NCBI GenBank assembly: GCA_021775805.1
Contig: JAJFHD010000152.1
Span: 1 to 56,426, forward strand
Reading direction: 5' to 3'
DNA length: 56,426 bases
From: Alphaproteobacteria bacterium
Lineage (GTDB): Bacteria; Pseudomonadota; Alphaproteobacteria; Rhizobiales; JAJFHC01
Shown here: piece after piece, positions 40,259 to 49,244 of the stretch
How positions within the stretch are numbered: position 1 is the stretch's first letter
How the letters are laid out: every line of letters starts with the position of its first letter
Notes under the pieces: model-generated
What the model saw: only the letters and a program-made list of their open reading frames with translations
Databases searched by the model: none
Told to the model about the DNA's origin: nothing
Position numbers and translations under genes: made by a program

Positions 40259-41519
40259 GCTCTACAGTCAGCCCACCCCCTTCAGGCCCGTTCAACAGGC
40301 CGCGCCCGTGAGCTCGCCCGTGTCTACGTTACAGAACACAGCGCCCTCAGACAACGCGGCTCTAATCGCTGCGATGGCCCGCCAAGGCCCCGCCAACACT
40401 TTCTGGGGCGGCGTCGGCCAAGGCCTCGGAAACCTGGCTGTCGGCATCAAAAGCGGCAAGGACTCGAAGATCGCCAATGATCGTCGAATCGCTATAGCGG
40501 ACCTCCTGGCCAACCCGAACCTGACCCGGGAACAGTATATCCGAGGCATGGCGCTCGCGGGCAATACGGCCCCGGGAGTATCGTACGCGAAAGAGCGTTT
40601 CAGCCCAGAGGAGTCTGTCACCCTTGCGGAAGGCGCCTCACTCGTCGGGAAACGAACAGGGAAAAAGATAGCGTCGAACAAGAAGTCCCCGACGATAACG
40701 GATCTATGGGTCCCCGGGAAAGGCGGAAACCCCGTCAAGATTCGTGGGTATTATGATCCTGACACAAGTTCTGTCGTCCAAGTCGGCTCCCACGAAGACC
40801 GCAGAGGCGAAAAAGAGCGCCTGTACTACGACGAACTCGAAAGAGGGAAGATCCCGATGACGGTTGATCCCAAGACCGGGAAAGAACGTTCACAGACGTA
40901 CACGGAATGGGAACTGTCTAAGGCGGCGGCAAGTTCTGATAAGCCTTCGCCCGATGACTGGTTCAACCGTGAAGCAGCGAAGGCTGAGGGCAAGCGGTTC
41001 TCGGCGATAGTTGAAGCGGGGACGGCCGCGGGTCCGAAGATCAACGACACGATTCGTCTCCAGAAGCTTCTTGAAGAGCCCTCCACGCAGGGGGCTGAAG
41101 GTAAGTGGAAGCAGATCCTGGGTGCGGTGGGTATTCCGAGTGAGGGACTTAGCGAGATCCAGGCAGCGCAGGCCCTCATCAGTAAGATGGTCCCGCAGCA
41201 GCGCCCGGTTGGTTCGGGCACTATGTCTGACAAGGACCTTGAAGAGTTCAAGAACAGCCTGCCGAAAATCATCAACCAGCCCGGTGGTAATAGGCTGATC
41301 ATTCAAACTGTGCTAGATGTTCATAGATACGATCAGCGTCGTGGTGAGATCGCGCATATGGCCCTTTCCGGAAAAATTGACCGAGATGAGGCACAGGTTA
41401 TGATCAACAAACTTGAGTCGCCCCTGACAGAGTATAATCGTATCTTGGCCGAAGTCAGGGCCGGAGAAAGAGGAACCCCCTCGACGATCGAGAATGACCC
41501 GCTAGGACTTAGGCAATGA
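40245..41519 (+). CDS. Ejection protein candidate
   Basis: 424 residues. Gln/Pro-rich start, a Gly-rich segment (TFWGGVGQGLGNLAVGIKSG) that recalls membrane-interacting stretches, then a helical, charged body (LEEFKNSLPKII; RRGEIAHMALSGKIDRDEAQ). Position next to the largest virion protein matches P22 gp20/gp16-type ejection proteins. No catalytic motif seen. Confidence 0.62.
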   Translation: MAQDRLYSQPTPFRPVQQAAPVSSPVSTLQNTAPSDNAALIAAMARQGPANTFWGGVGQGLGNLAVGIKSGKDSKIANDRRIAIADLLANPNLTREQYIRGMALAGNTAPGVSYAKERFSPEESVTLAEGASLVGKRTGKKIASNKKSPTITDLWVPGKGGNPVKIRGYYDPDTSSVVQVGSHEDRRGEKERLYYDELERGKIPMTVDPKTGKERSQTYTEWELSKAAASSDKPSPDDWFNREAAKAEGKRFSAIVEAGTAAGPKINDTIRLQKLLEEPSTQGAEGKWKQILGAVGIPSEGLSEIQAAQALISKMVPQQRPVGSGTMSDKDLEEFKNSLPKIINQPGGNRLIIQTVLDVHRYDQRRGEIAHMALSGKIDRDEAQVMINKLESPLTEYNRILAEVRAGERGTPSTIENDPLGLRQ

Positions 41520-43600
41520 CGGAACTGAGACAATTCAGAGAGCAGTTTCCACAGTACGACGATCTGAAGGACAGCGATCTCGTTGAGGCTCTCTACATGA
41601 AGAACTCTCAGGTTCGTGAGAGCAAGCAGATGCCCTCTCTTGAGAGGGCTGATTTTGACCGTTCCATCGGGTACAACGCTTTCGAGGACCAAACCGATTC
41701 AGGGTTCAACAGGTTTTCAGACAGCATGATCAACAAGGCCACGGCAGGATTCAGTGATGAAGCCTCCGGGGCTGCGGCCGCTGCGACACAGGCCGTCTCA
41801 AATGCGGGGAACCCTGATGCTGGGGTCCTTGAAGTAGAGCGGGGGCCTTACGGTGTTCCCGCAGGGCTTTCTATCGACCCGACAGTGAAAAAGGCGTACA
41901 CGGAACGCCGCGATGCCGTTCGCGAAAGAGTGGAAGACTTTGACAACAGCCTTGGGACGTTGCCGTGGCTCATCATGGAGATCACAGGTGGTCTGGCTCA
42001 GGGTGGCCCCGCGGGCGGGATTGCCGGAGGGGCCGCTGACCTCATCAAACAAGGCGTGAAGAGCGGGGCGCAATGGGGCGGAATCAATGCCGCAGGACAC
42101 TCAGAAGGTGAGAATGTTGAAGACGTGGCGGTGGATACCGCGCTTGGTACAGGGACCGGAGCCCTCGCCGGCCTCGTTGGGAGCGGGGTCACCGCAGGAG
42201 CAAGAAGGCTTCTTCAGTCAAAACAACCGAACAAAGAAGCTATCCGCCATGTCGCTGAAGCCGCCGCCTCGGACAACAAGACCCCTGAAGGACTGGCACG
42301 ATCTCTCGAAAGGGGTAGACTTGTTGATGATGTCCCTGAGACGGTCATGGATGTGTCTGGACCCAACATGCGTGACTTGGGCGCCGCCTCGGGCCAGAGC
42401 CCCGGCCCCGCCAAAGCGCGACTTGAGTCCTTTCTTCGCCGACGCGGAAAAGAGGCTTTTGCGCGTATACAAGACATCGCAAAAGGTGCCTTTGGAGACG
42501 GGGACGACTTCCTCGCTACGCAAGACAATATCATTATAAACAGGTCCAATCTCGCAGGACCGTACTATGACGCAGCGAGGGCTAGCGGCGCAGTGGTTGA
42601 TACCGCTCCCGTTTTAAACACCATTGAAGATAACATCGCGAAGACCAAGGGCGGGTCTAAGGCGGTATGGAAGAAGGTGAAGGGGCTCCTGTACAACGGC
42701 ACCCCGGGCTCCAGCTCTGACCCCTTGGTCCTTGACACCTCTATTGAAGGGCTCCATGCCGCGAAGATGGAAATCGACAACATGATCGAGACCGCTCGTG
42801 AGAACGGTATCGGAAAAACGCTGAAACGAGCCCTCGTACGAATGCAAAAAGAACTCCTCGAGCAGATGGACCTCGTCTCCGAAGACTATGAGATGGGCCG
42901 GCGCATCTTCGCCAGTGAGTCCTCGGCTCTGAATGCCCTGGAACTGGGACGCGACTTTATGAAGGGTGACGCTGAGGTCACTGCTCATGCCGTGAACCAG
43001 ATGAGCGGGGTCGAGCATGACATGTTCAAGATCGGGGTCGCTCGTGAAATCAAGAAAATAGCGGGAGCGGGGTCCGATCTTGATGGAGCAGCAGATATTG
43101 CTCGTCGCGTTATCGGATCACCCAACAAGCGCGCCGCTCTTTTGGCCGCGTTTGACGGAGACCAGAAAGAGTATAACCGTTTCGTCAAATCGATGGAGCG
43201 TGAGAGCCGCTTGCAGAAGACAGACACCGCTGTCCGGCACGGCTCAAGAACCAACGCGAACCAGGCTGCGACAGGCAATTTGACTCGTTCTGCGCTGGGA
43301 ATGGCAGAAGCGGCGGGAAGGCATGACCCCATAGGTGTCGCCCGTAATGCAGGCCGCATGATCATGAACCAGGGAAAGAAGACTTTTGACCCGTTGGTCA
43401 GCTCACACCTGTCAGAGATCCTTACGACAACGGACCCCGCCGCCCTGCGCCAGATATTGGGCCAGGCGGGAACATCTCATGCTTTCAAGACAGGGATGGA
43501 TTCGTTGGGCCAGGCCGCCGCCCAGGTCGGCGGCACGCAGGCGGGCAAAGGTGTTTCAGGAACAGAGAACTTAATACGAGCGATGTTGCTCGGAGGATAA
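41516..43600 (+). CDS. Large ejection/internal virion protein
   Basis: 694 residues. Begins with a short helical REQFPQYDDLKDSDLVEALY motif common at the N-terminus of phage internal proteins. Residues about 150-235 are Gly/Ala-rich (ITGGLAQGGPAGGIAGGAAD; GTGTGALAGLVGSGVTAGAR), fit to insert into membranes. The rest is helical and charged. It likely forms part of the conduit carrying DNA through the envelope. It overlaps the previous gene by four bases. Confidence 0.72.
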   Translation: MTELRQFREQFPQYDDLKDSDLVEALYMKNSQVRESKQMPSLERADFDRSIGYNAFEDQTDSGFNRFSDSMINKATAGFSDEASGAAAAATQAVSNAGNPDAGVLEVERGPYGVPAGLSIDPTVKKAYTERRDAVRERVEDFDNSLGTLPWLIMEITGGLAQGGPAGGIAGGAADLIKQGVKSGAQWGGINAAGHSEGENVEDVAVDTALGTGTGALAGLVGSGVTAGARRLLQSKQPNKEAIRHVAEAAASDNKTPEGLARSLERGRLVDDVPETVMDVSGPNMRDLGAASGQSPGPAKARLESFLRRRGKEAFARIQDIAKGAFGDGDDFLATQDNIIINRSNLAGPYYDAARASGAVVDTAPVLNTIEDNIAKTKGGSKAVWKKVKGLLYNGTPGSSSDPLVLDTSIEGLHAAKMEIDNMIETARENGIGKTLKRALVRMQKELLEQMDLVSEDYEMGRRIFASESSALNALELGRDFMKGDAEVTAHAVNQMSGVEHDMFKIGVAREIKKIAGAGSDLDGAADIARRVIGSPNKRAALLAAFDGDQKEYNRFVKSMERESRLQKTDTAVRHGSRTNANQAATGNLTRSALGMAEAAGRHDPIGVARNAGRMIMNQGKKTFDPLVSSHLSEILTTTDPAALRQILGQAGTSHAFKTGMDSLGQAAAQVGGTQAGKGVSGTENLIRAMLLGG

Positions 43601-43604
43601 CAGT

Positions 43605-44792
43605 ATGCCTTGGAATGGAGCAGCTCCCAGTAAAACCTTTGGGAGAACCGACGGATCAAGAACAGGTGCCACTACCTGGAGTCTGGCCGAAGACGCTGGA
43701 GTCAACATTGAGTCAACCGACCACGATACGCATGACCAGGACCTTGCGGCGGGGATCAATGCGTGCATTGAGAAAAACGGCGGGAACACGGCCGCTGCTA
43801 ATCTGCCCATGGGCGGGTTCAAGCATACCGGCGTCGCAAACGCCGGTAACCTGACGGACTATCTCCGCGCCTCTCAGATAGGGGACGGAAGCGCCCTGTG
43901 GTTGGGAGACATTTCAGCTGCTGACACGAAGACGGCCTCGTCAATCTTTTCCACCCCCGCCGCTTACACAGACGGTCAGCTGGTACTTGGACGGAACGTC
44001 ACGGAGAACACGGACGCCGTCACACTGAACATCAACTTAATTGGAGCCAAGGCGGTCGTATGGCCGGGAGATCTTGCACTGGCAGCAGCTGACCTCGTGG
44101 CTGACGAGCCCCTCGCCGCCGTGTACTCGTCTGACCTTGATAAGTTTGTCCTGCTCAACAGCCCGTCGGCGGCTGTCATCCTGAGGCTCCTGAAGACGGT
44201 TGACGGAACGGGAACGGGCCTCGACGCGGACCTCGTGGACGGCACGGAAGCTACCGCCATCGGAGCCGGGAAGCACACCATCTTCATTCCTGCGGAGTCC
44301 ATGACAGGGGCGTCAACGAACGGGGCCACCAAGAACACCGTAGAAATTGCAACGTCCCTGATACCCCTCGTGTCGATGGACTTCGCAACAGACGCTGACG
44401 ACAACGCCGGTTTCAAAATGTGGTTCCCGAAGTCCTTCAACGACTCGACGATCACAGCAAAGTTCCAGTGGTCAACCGACGGTTCACAGACAGCGGGACT
44501 TGACGGGGTGAAGTGGTTTATCCAAGCGGGATGTTACGCGAGTGATAGCCAGCTGCGGGCAGCTCTGGGAACGGCGGTAGGCCCCGCAGCTCAGGACCAC
44601 TCGGCGACGGCGGATGACACTATGCTGACGGCAGAAACCGGAGCAATCACTGTCGCAAACGCCGCAAGCGACACCATCGCCTACTTCAACATTTACCGCG
44701 ACGTCTCGGACGCTGGCGATGACCTCGACATTGACGCCCGACTCGAAGGCGTGAGGCTTTTCTTCACCACCGACGTAAACACGGATGATTGA
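43605..44792 (+). CDS. Tail fibre / spike protein
   Basis: 395 residues. MPWNGAAPSKTFGRTDGSRTG, then HDTHDQDLAAGINACIEKNG and NLPMGGFKHTGVANAGN are typical of the virion-binding N-terminus of podovirus tail fibres; the body is beta-rich with Thr/Asp/Ala repeats, ending in a compact RLFFTTDVNTDD tip. It probably binds the host receptor. The next gene is a likely assembly partner. GGAGG precedes the ATG. Confidence 0.8.
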   Translation: MPWNGAAPSKTFGRTDGSRTGATTWSLAEDAGVNIESTDHDTHDQDLAAGINACIEKNGGNTAAANLPMGGFKHTGVANAGNLTDYLRASQIGDGSALWLGDISAADTKTASSIFSTPAAYTDGQLVLGRNVTENTDAVTLNINLIGAKAVVWPGDLALAAADLVADEPLAAVYSSDLDKFVLLNSPSAAVILRLLKTVDGTGTGLDADLVDGTEATAIGAGKHTIFIPAESMTGASTNGATKNTVEIATSLIPLVSMDFATDADDNAGFKMWFPKSFNDSTITAKFQWSTDGSQTAGLDGVKWFIQAGCYASDSQLRAALGTAVGPAAQDHSATADDTMLTAETGAITVANAASDTIAYFNIYRDVSDAGDDLDIDARLEGVRLFFTTDVNTDD

Positions 44793-44794
44793 TT

Positions 44795-45160
44795 ATGGGA
44801 AAATTTGTACACGTCCATGAGGGCAGGATCTACAAGCGGTTTGAGGCGGACAGCGTGCCCGCGCACAAGGCGTCGTACCTCCTGCCTTATGTTGAGTCGG
44901 TCGACGACCAGTCGACAGGTTCCCGGAAAGTAACGACGGTTGAGGAAACCATACACGCCGACAAGGTGGAACACGTCACTTCAATCCGGGACATGACGGC
45001 GCAGGAACTCGACGACGAGAAACAGCAACAAGTGGACAGGGAGATCGACCTCCTCCAGTTCAAAATCTTGTTCAATCACGAAAATAGGATCAGGGACCTA
45101 GAGTCTAAAAACCCGATTACAAAGGCCCAGTTCAGAGCGGCGTTGAAGGCGGAATTGTGA
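44795..45160 (+). CDS. Tail-fibre-associated coiled-coil protein
   Basis: 121 residues, helical C-terminal half with coiled-coil-like LLQFKILFNHENRIRDLESK. Position just after the fibre gene suggests a fibre attachment or chaperone protein. ATG at 44795; a TTG at 44789 overlapping the fibre stop is an alternative. Not recognised as a family. Confidence 0.6.
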   Translation: MGKFVHVHEGRIYKRFEADSVPAHKASYLLPYVESVDDQSTGSRKVTTVEETIHADKVEHVTSIRDMTAQELDDEKQQQVDREIDLLQFKILFNHENRIRDLESKNPITKAQFRAALKAEL

Positions 45161-45663
45161 TGCTTCAAACAAATCAATTGGCCGGATTTGGAGCTTACGA
45201 AGAGGGTGGATGCAGTTGTACCCCGGCATACGCCACGGGAGACAGAACCAGTTCAATAACCGTTACGTCGAATCTGACAATAACGGGTACAATCAATAAC
45301 CTTGTCGATGGTGCCTTTGACGATGATTCATCTGACTCGTTCTGGTGGACCGGAGCAGCCGCCGTTGCTGGTCTTTACATCCGCTTTCAGTTCGCGTCGA
45401 AAACCCTGATCACTGAAGCCAAATGGTATATGTCCGGCGCCAATCCTCACGGCGTGTGGAAGTGGCAGGGCAGTGACAACGGCTCTGACTGGACTGACAT
45501 AGGATCGTCCTTCACGCTTGGAAATGCCACTCCTTTCCAGACCCAGACACAACTGAACGGGAACACAGTCGGGTACCTGTACTACCAACTCCTTGGAGTG
45601 TCAGGCAACGCGAGTACAACGCCGTACAATCGCGAAATCGAGTTTGAGCAATGCACCTGCTAG
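45160..45663 (+). CDS. Discoidin (F5/8 type C)-like carbohydrate-binding protein
   Basis: 167 residues. ITGTINNLVDGAFDDDSSDS, WWTGAAAVAGLYIRFQF, ITEAKWYMSGANPHGVWKWQ and GSDNGSDWTDIGSSFTL follow the galactose-binding beta-sandwich plan (loss-of-function loops not judged), ending in a Cys-containing EFEQCTC. A receptor-binding tip or glycan-binding role is likely given the fibre gene upstream. Start overlaps the previous stop (TGATG). Confidence 0.65.
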   Translation: MLQTNQLAGFGAYEEGGCSCTPAYATGDRTSSITVTSNLTITGTINNLVDGAFDDDSSDSFWWTGAAAVAGLYIRFQFASKTLITEAKWYMSGANPHGVWKWQGSDNGSDWTDIGSSFTLGNATPFQTQTQLNGNTVGYLYYQLLGVSGNASTTPYNREIEFEQCTC

Positions 45664-45947
45664 TCCTCATAGGCTCAATGTGGGCGTGTTGGTTGGACTT
45701 CCACGTCACGCTCATCACCAAGCGCGGCAAGAACTCTATTGCCAACGACGGCTTCGGATTTGACACACACAGAGTCGCGAACTCGTTAGAGAAATTGAAA
45801 GCGAGACCGTGGGGCATCCTGCACGAGTGGGTGGATGTTCTCACGGAGTACCTTGGGTATTGGAGGCAGGAAACCACAGGCAAGACGCTCGGAGCGATTT
45901 ACGGATGGTCCGTAATCATTGCCTTCGTAGCTGGAAAGTACCTTTAA
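45651..45947 (+). CDS. Small membrane protein in the fibre-lysis interval
   Basis: 98 residues with hydrophobic segments at both ends (LLVLIGSMWACWLDFHVTLI and LGAIYGWSVIIAFVAGKYL) and a charged middle. Two membrane spans are likely. It could be a holin-type protein but no family is recognised. ATG overlaps the end of the previous gene. Confidence 0.55.
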   Translation: MHLLVLIGSMWACWLDFHVTLITKRGKNSIANDGFGFDTHRVANSLEKLKARPWGILHEWVDVLTEYLGYWRQETTGKTLGAIYGWSVIIAFVAGKYL

Positions 45948-45993
45948 CCCTCTGTCCGTTTGACACCGGTCAGCCAAAAACAGGTAAATGCAA

Positions 45994-46194
45994 ATGGCAG
46001 AGAAGTTTTCGGATGACCCGCTGACGCCACGAGAAAATGTTGAGTTCAGGCGGATGCTTGATGCGGATCAAAAGGCACGCTGGTTCTGGACAACCATGCG
46101 GACATGGGCGATCTGGATCACGGCGGTCGCAGGAGGATTGACAATAGGATGGGACTTCATGGCGAAAATAGTCAAGCGATTGGCAGGCGCGTGA
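45994..46194 (+). CDS. Small single-span membrane protein
   Basis: 66 residues: acidic/basic N-terminus (DDPLTPRENVEFRRMLDADQ) and one transmembrane helix (AIWITAVAGGLTIGWDFMAK) with a basic end. Such proteins are frequent beside phage lysis genes. ATG at 45994 has better spacing from ACAGG than the ATG at 45988. The stop overlaps the next start. Confidence 0.6.
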   Translation: MAEKFSDDPLTPRENVEFRRMLDADQKARWFWTTMRTWAIWITAVAGGLTIGWDFMAKIVKRLAGA

Positions 46195-46664
46195 TGGTGC
46201 AGCAGTTCGGACTAAGCACGTCGTGGTTCGTCCACCTGTACGCGGCCCTGTTTTCTATACTCTTTGCTGCACCGTTGGTCTTGTGGGCGCTTCCGGCATC
46301 ATGGTACTTTGAGGCTGAGATCGCAATTCCTGATTTCCGGCAAGGGGAGAACCCTTTAGTCGGATATACCAGCGCCGTCTACAAGGCGGGGGCGATGACG
46401 TACACGGTACAGATTACGCCGACATCAGGTGTGGCGATGGCAAAGAAGTGCCGCGGCAGTGACAGGTACGCCTATGACGTGCGTCCGCGGAAGACGCGGC
46501 CCATGCCTCTATGGCGATATGTTGGGGTTGAAGACAAACCCTGTGAGCTTCCAGCGGGTGAATATACTGCTTACACCTGTTGGGATCGCAAGGTTCTGGT
46601 TTTCGCCAAACATTATTGCGTAAGGTCAAACGTCTTCCGCGTAATTCCGCGGGAAGAGGTGTAA
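46194..46664 (+). CDS. Membrane-anchored protein of the lysis region
   Basis: 156 residues with one N-terminal transmembrane helix (YAALFSILFAAPLVLWALPA) followed by a beta-rich outer part with five Cys. It may be a spanin-like or host-envelope protein; no motif decides. ATG at 46194 overlaps the previous stop (TGATG). Confidence 0.6.
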   Translation: MVQQFGLSTSWFVHLYAALFSILFAAPLVLWALPASWYFEAEIAIPDFRQGENPLVGYTSAVYKAGAMTYTVQITPTSGVAMAKKCRGSDRYAYDVRPRKTRPMPLWRYVGVEDKPCELPAGEYTAYTCWDRKVLVFAKHYCVRSNVFRVIPREEV

Positions 46665-46717
46665 TTGCAAGAAGTCATTATCGGCCCTATAGTCCTATAG
46701 TATGAAAGGATAAGACA

Positions 46718-47056
46718 ATGAAAGTTTTCATATCTGCTGTCATACTTCTGCTTTCCTCGTACGCTTCTGAGGCGAGGTGCTACTCCCTCGCATCTTATCA
46801 AGCGGCGGTGACCACCCTGTACCCCAACCACAAACATGAAATCCTTCGAGGGTCTCGGGCGCAGGCCTACATCAAGCTCTACAATGAGTACGGCATAGAA
46901 ACCTACCTCGAAGGAACCCTCGTTCTGCTCTTTGGTATTCCCGGGAAGAGCAAGCTGGGACTTATTCTGGGGAACGATCGGCAGTGCTCGAAGATCGTTA
47001 TAGGCCCGAAACTTCACCGCATCATAACCGCCCGGATGGCGCGGGAGGCACCATGA
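46718..47056 (+). CDS. Small secreted protein upstream of the endolysin
   Basis: 112 residues with a clear signal peptide (MKVFISAVILLLSSYASEAR) and a helical body ending in a Lys/Arg-rich tail. No lipobox. It may act in the periplasm near lysis. AAAGGATAAGAC precedes the ATG; CCTATAG is repeated just upstream (about 46685-46700). Overlaps the endolysin start. Confidence 0.6.
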   Translation: MKVFISAVILLLSSYASEARCYSLASYQAAVTTLYPNHKHEILRGSRAQAYIKLYNEYGIETYLEGTLVLLFGIPGKSKLGLILGNDRQCSKIVIGPKLHRIITARMAREAP

Positions 47057-47682
47057 AAGAAAATTTCGACGAAAGCCTAGTTGAGGTCCTCAAGCATGAG
47101 GGAGGGTACGTCGATCACCCGCGAGATCCGGGCGGAGCTACCAACCGGGGCATAACCACACGAGTGTACCGAAGCTACCGACGTCGCAAGGGTCTCCCGC
47201 TGAGATCAGTGCGGCACATTACCGCGAAAGAGGTTCGGGACATCTACAAGGCCCAATACTGGGACAGGGTTGAAGGAGACCACCTCCCCTCCGGGGTTGA
47301 CTACGCCGTGTTCGACTACGCCGTGAACAGCGGGACCACCCGGGGAGAGAAAGAGCTGCAACGTGTCGTAGGCACCCGGGTTGATGGCCAGATTGGATCT
47401 GTCACACTTGCCGCGACGGAGGCGATGGACGCCCGCGTCGTCATCCAGAAACTGTGCGACAGGCGTATGTCTTTTCTCCGACGACTGCCGCACTGGAATA
47501 CCTTCAGGAGAGGCTGGACGGCTCGGGTCAAGGGCGTCCGTTCTCACGCTCTGGGCATGGTCAGGGCTCCCGTCGAGGTTCCTTCTCCCCTGCCCCCCGA
47601 AGATCTTGACCGGCCGCATTGGGTGGTCTCGATCATACTTGCCCTCACGGGCCTCTTTTCACAGAAGGAAGCAACAGCATGA
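47053..47682 (+). CDS. Endolysin: GH108 N-acetylmuramidase with C-terminal hydrophobic segment
   Basis: 209 residues. LVEVLKHEGGYVDHPRDPGG, then ATNRGITTRVY, matches glycosyl hydrolase family 108 (catalytic Glu in KHEGGY). VRDIYKAQYWDRV and the region around AVNSGTTRGEKELQRVVGTR fit the helical remainder and a PG_binding_3-type segment. The last 25 residues (HWVVSIILALTGLF) are hydrophobic and could tether the enzyme to the membrane. It cleaves peptidoglycan glycan strands at lysis. ATG 47053; a longer in-frame reading overlaps the secreted-protein gene. Confidence 0.85.
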   Translation: MKENFDESLVEVLKHEGGYVDHPRDPGGATNRGITTRVYRSYRRRKGLPLRSVRHITAKEVRDIYKAQYWDRVEGDHLPSGVDYAVFDYAVNSGTTRGEKELQRVVGTRVDGQIGSVTLAATEAMDARVVIQKLCDRRMSFLRRLPHWNTFRRGWTARVKGVRSHALGMVRAPVEVPSPLPPEDLDRPHWVVSIILALTGLFSQKEATA

Positions 47683-47933
47683 TTTACGTCGTTTCAATCC
47701 TCGTCCTCTTGTTTCTCGCCCTCTGGATATTTGCGCCAAAGTCCACTATGTCCCATATCTGGGCCGTGACGACGGCGGTGTTCACGCAGATGGGCCCGAT
47801 CTTCGAGTACCTCAGTAACGAAGTCCCGTGGGACACTATCGTTTCTCACACACAGGCTGTCGCCATCACGACCTGCATGGCTGTTGCTTTTATACTGACC
47901 CGGATCAGAGGATTCATCAAAGGGACAAACTGA
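47679..47933 (+). CDS. Small two-span membrane protein, holin candidate
   Basis: 84 residues with two transmembrane helices (IYVVSILVLLFLALWIFAP and VAITTCMAVAFILTRIRGF) and basic end. Directly between the endolysin and the 3-TM holin gene, start overlapping the endolysin stop. Either a pinholin/holin or antiholin partner. Confidence 0.62.
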   Translation: MIYVVSILVLLFLALWIFAPKSTMSHIWAVTTAVFTQMGPIFEYLSNEVPWDTIVSHTQAVAITTCMAVAFILTRIRGFIKGTN

Positions 47934-48346
47934 TGTCTATCGGAGGCTTTCTCCTCAACTTTGTGACGGGCGGGGCGCTGGGCACTATCAAGGACGGGAT
48001 TGGTGAGTGGCATGAAAGAAAGCTTCGGGCCGAAAACGCCCACGAGAAGCTAGAGGCTGATCAGGAGATCGCGGGGCTGGAGGCTCGCGCGTCTGTCCTG
48101 CGAGCTGAGGCCCGCGACACAATAAACGGGTGGGTCAGGCTGGCTATAGCGTCAGGACCTGCGGCCTACATCTTCAGCTATTTCATGATCGACAAGGTCC
48201 TGTGCATCAAGCTGAACCTCACCGTCATCCTGTGGCAAAGCGCCTGCCGCGTAGACCCCATCGAAAACGACCAGATGAATTGGGTCATGGCATCAGTCGT
48301 TGCGTTCTACCTCGTCACCGAGGGTTACGCTCGTCGGAAGAAGTAG
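47933..48346 (+). CDS. 3-TM holin (gene-transfer-agent holin type)
   Basis: 137 residues. FLLNFVTGGALGTIKDGIGE, a charged helical middle rich in Glu/Ala/Arg, then GWVRLAIASGPAAYIFSYFM and NWVMASVVAFYLVTEGYARR, which is the plan of the GTA_holin_3TM family named from Rhodobacter gene-transfer agents. It ends the rightward block; the next gene begins on the opposite strand with no gap. The alphaproteobacterial flavour supports the host inference. Confidence 0.75.
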   Translation: MSIGGFLLNFVTGGALGTIKDGIGEWHERKLRAENAHEKLEADQEIAGLEARASVLRAEARDTINGWVRLAIASGPAAYIFSYFMIDKVLCIKLNLTVILWQSACRVDPIENDQMNWVMASVVAFYLVTEGYARRKK

Positions 48347-48490
48347 CTACCAGCCCCCCAACAGCACCGCTCCCGTGACAATCCCGACGAAGAACCAGCC
48401 GACGCATAAAGCGCCCATTGACCACATAAAAACTCTGTCCTTGACTGCCACTAGGCCAGCCTTCACTGCAAACTTTGTGTCATCCTTCAT
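48347..48490 (-). CDS. 47-residue membrane protein
   Basis: ATG 48490, stop 48347-48349, giving MKDDTKFAVKAGLVAVKDRV and a hydrophobic second half (WSMGALCVGWFFVGIVTGAV) that can span the membrane. It lies between the HTH-protein gene and the end of the leftward block, with its stop abutting the holin stop. Role unknown. Confidence 0.55.
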   Translation of the reverse strand: MKDDTKFAVKAGLVAVKDRVFMWSMGALCVGWFFVGIVTGAVLLGGW

Positions 48491-48736
48491 TTATTCACCC
48501 TCCGTTATGGGGTTGGTGGGGACAGACAAATAATTGAACGGATCTAGGCGCAGCCTCTTACAAATTAGGATGAGATTTTCGGCATTTATTGGTTGACCTT
48601 GTTCTGCTCGGCACATTGTTGACTTATCTACTCCGAGGCTTTTTGAAAGTCCCCTAAGAGATTGGCCTTTTCTGCTCCGCACAAGGATTATGTCTCTTGC
48701 GAAGTCACCCCAACGAATGACTACATTGTCACTCAT
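48491..48736 (-). CDS. HTH (XRE-type) transcription regulator
   Basis: 81 residues. LRGLSKSLGVDKSTMCRAEQ is a Cro/CI-type helix-turn-helix, followed by LILICKRLRLDPFNYL, the usual support helices. It may control one of the phage promoters; the paired operators at 15.3 and 16.5 kb are candidates. The real start is the ATG at 48736, where the upstream coiled-coil gene ends. Confidence 0.8.
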   Translation of the reverse strand: MSDNVVIRWGDFARDIILVRSRKGQSLRGLSKSLGVDKSTMCRAEQGQPINAENLILICKRLRLDPFNYLSVPTNPITEGE

Positions 48737-49244
48737 CCGGCTTCTCCTGTGTGGGAGGGGATGAGAGCGAGCCGGGTGGGGCGGGCAAAGGCTTCCAGTG
48801 TGTTGGTTGCTGGTATCGGCGCGATGTATACCAACAATTTTTTCTCCAATAACAAATCCCCGCATGAGCTTTGTGTTTTCTGTCGCCTTCGTCAGGCCGC
48901 CAGACCAGAATATGGGTTCCATCCTTCGGCGCTGTCTCTATTGGCTGCCATTCTTCTTCAGCCCTGCCTGTAGCGCGGTCTTCACGTAGGGCGGTTGTCA
49001 GGCTTTCAACCTGAGCGGCGAGATCCCGCCCGACAATGACGGTTCGTTGTTCAGCTTCAACTCGCTGTACGTGGGCGTCTGCCAGTTGAGACTCCAGGCT
49101 TTCAACCTGAGCGGTGAGGGATTGGATGGCGTCGGCGTTCTTTTCTAGATAGTCGGCCTCTCTTTGTGAATTCTCCAAATCGACTTGCCGCAACGTCACC
49201 GCGTAGAGCCGGTTCGCCTTCTCAAGTTCGTCATACTCACCCAT
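48729..49244 (-). CDS. Coiled-coil protein with DUF551 C-terminus
   Basis: 171 residues. Residues about 5-85 are a long coiled coil (VESLESQLADAHVQRVEAEQ); the C-terminal half EEWQPIETAPKDGTHILVWR ... QQPTHWKPLPAPP is the DUF551 signature, a phage-common domain of unknown role. The ATG at 49244 lies inside the end of the previous gene, the more likely of two in-frame starts. Confidence 0.72.
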   Translation of the reverse strand: MGEYDELEKANRLYAVTLRQVDLENSQREADYLEKNADAIQSLTAQVESLESQLADAHVQRVEAEQRTVIVGRDLAAQVESLTTALREDRATGRAEEEWQPIETAPKDGTHILVWRPDEGDRKHKAHAGICYWRKNCWYTSRRYQQPTHWKPLPAPPGSLSSPPTQEKPDE

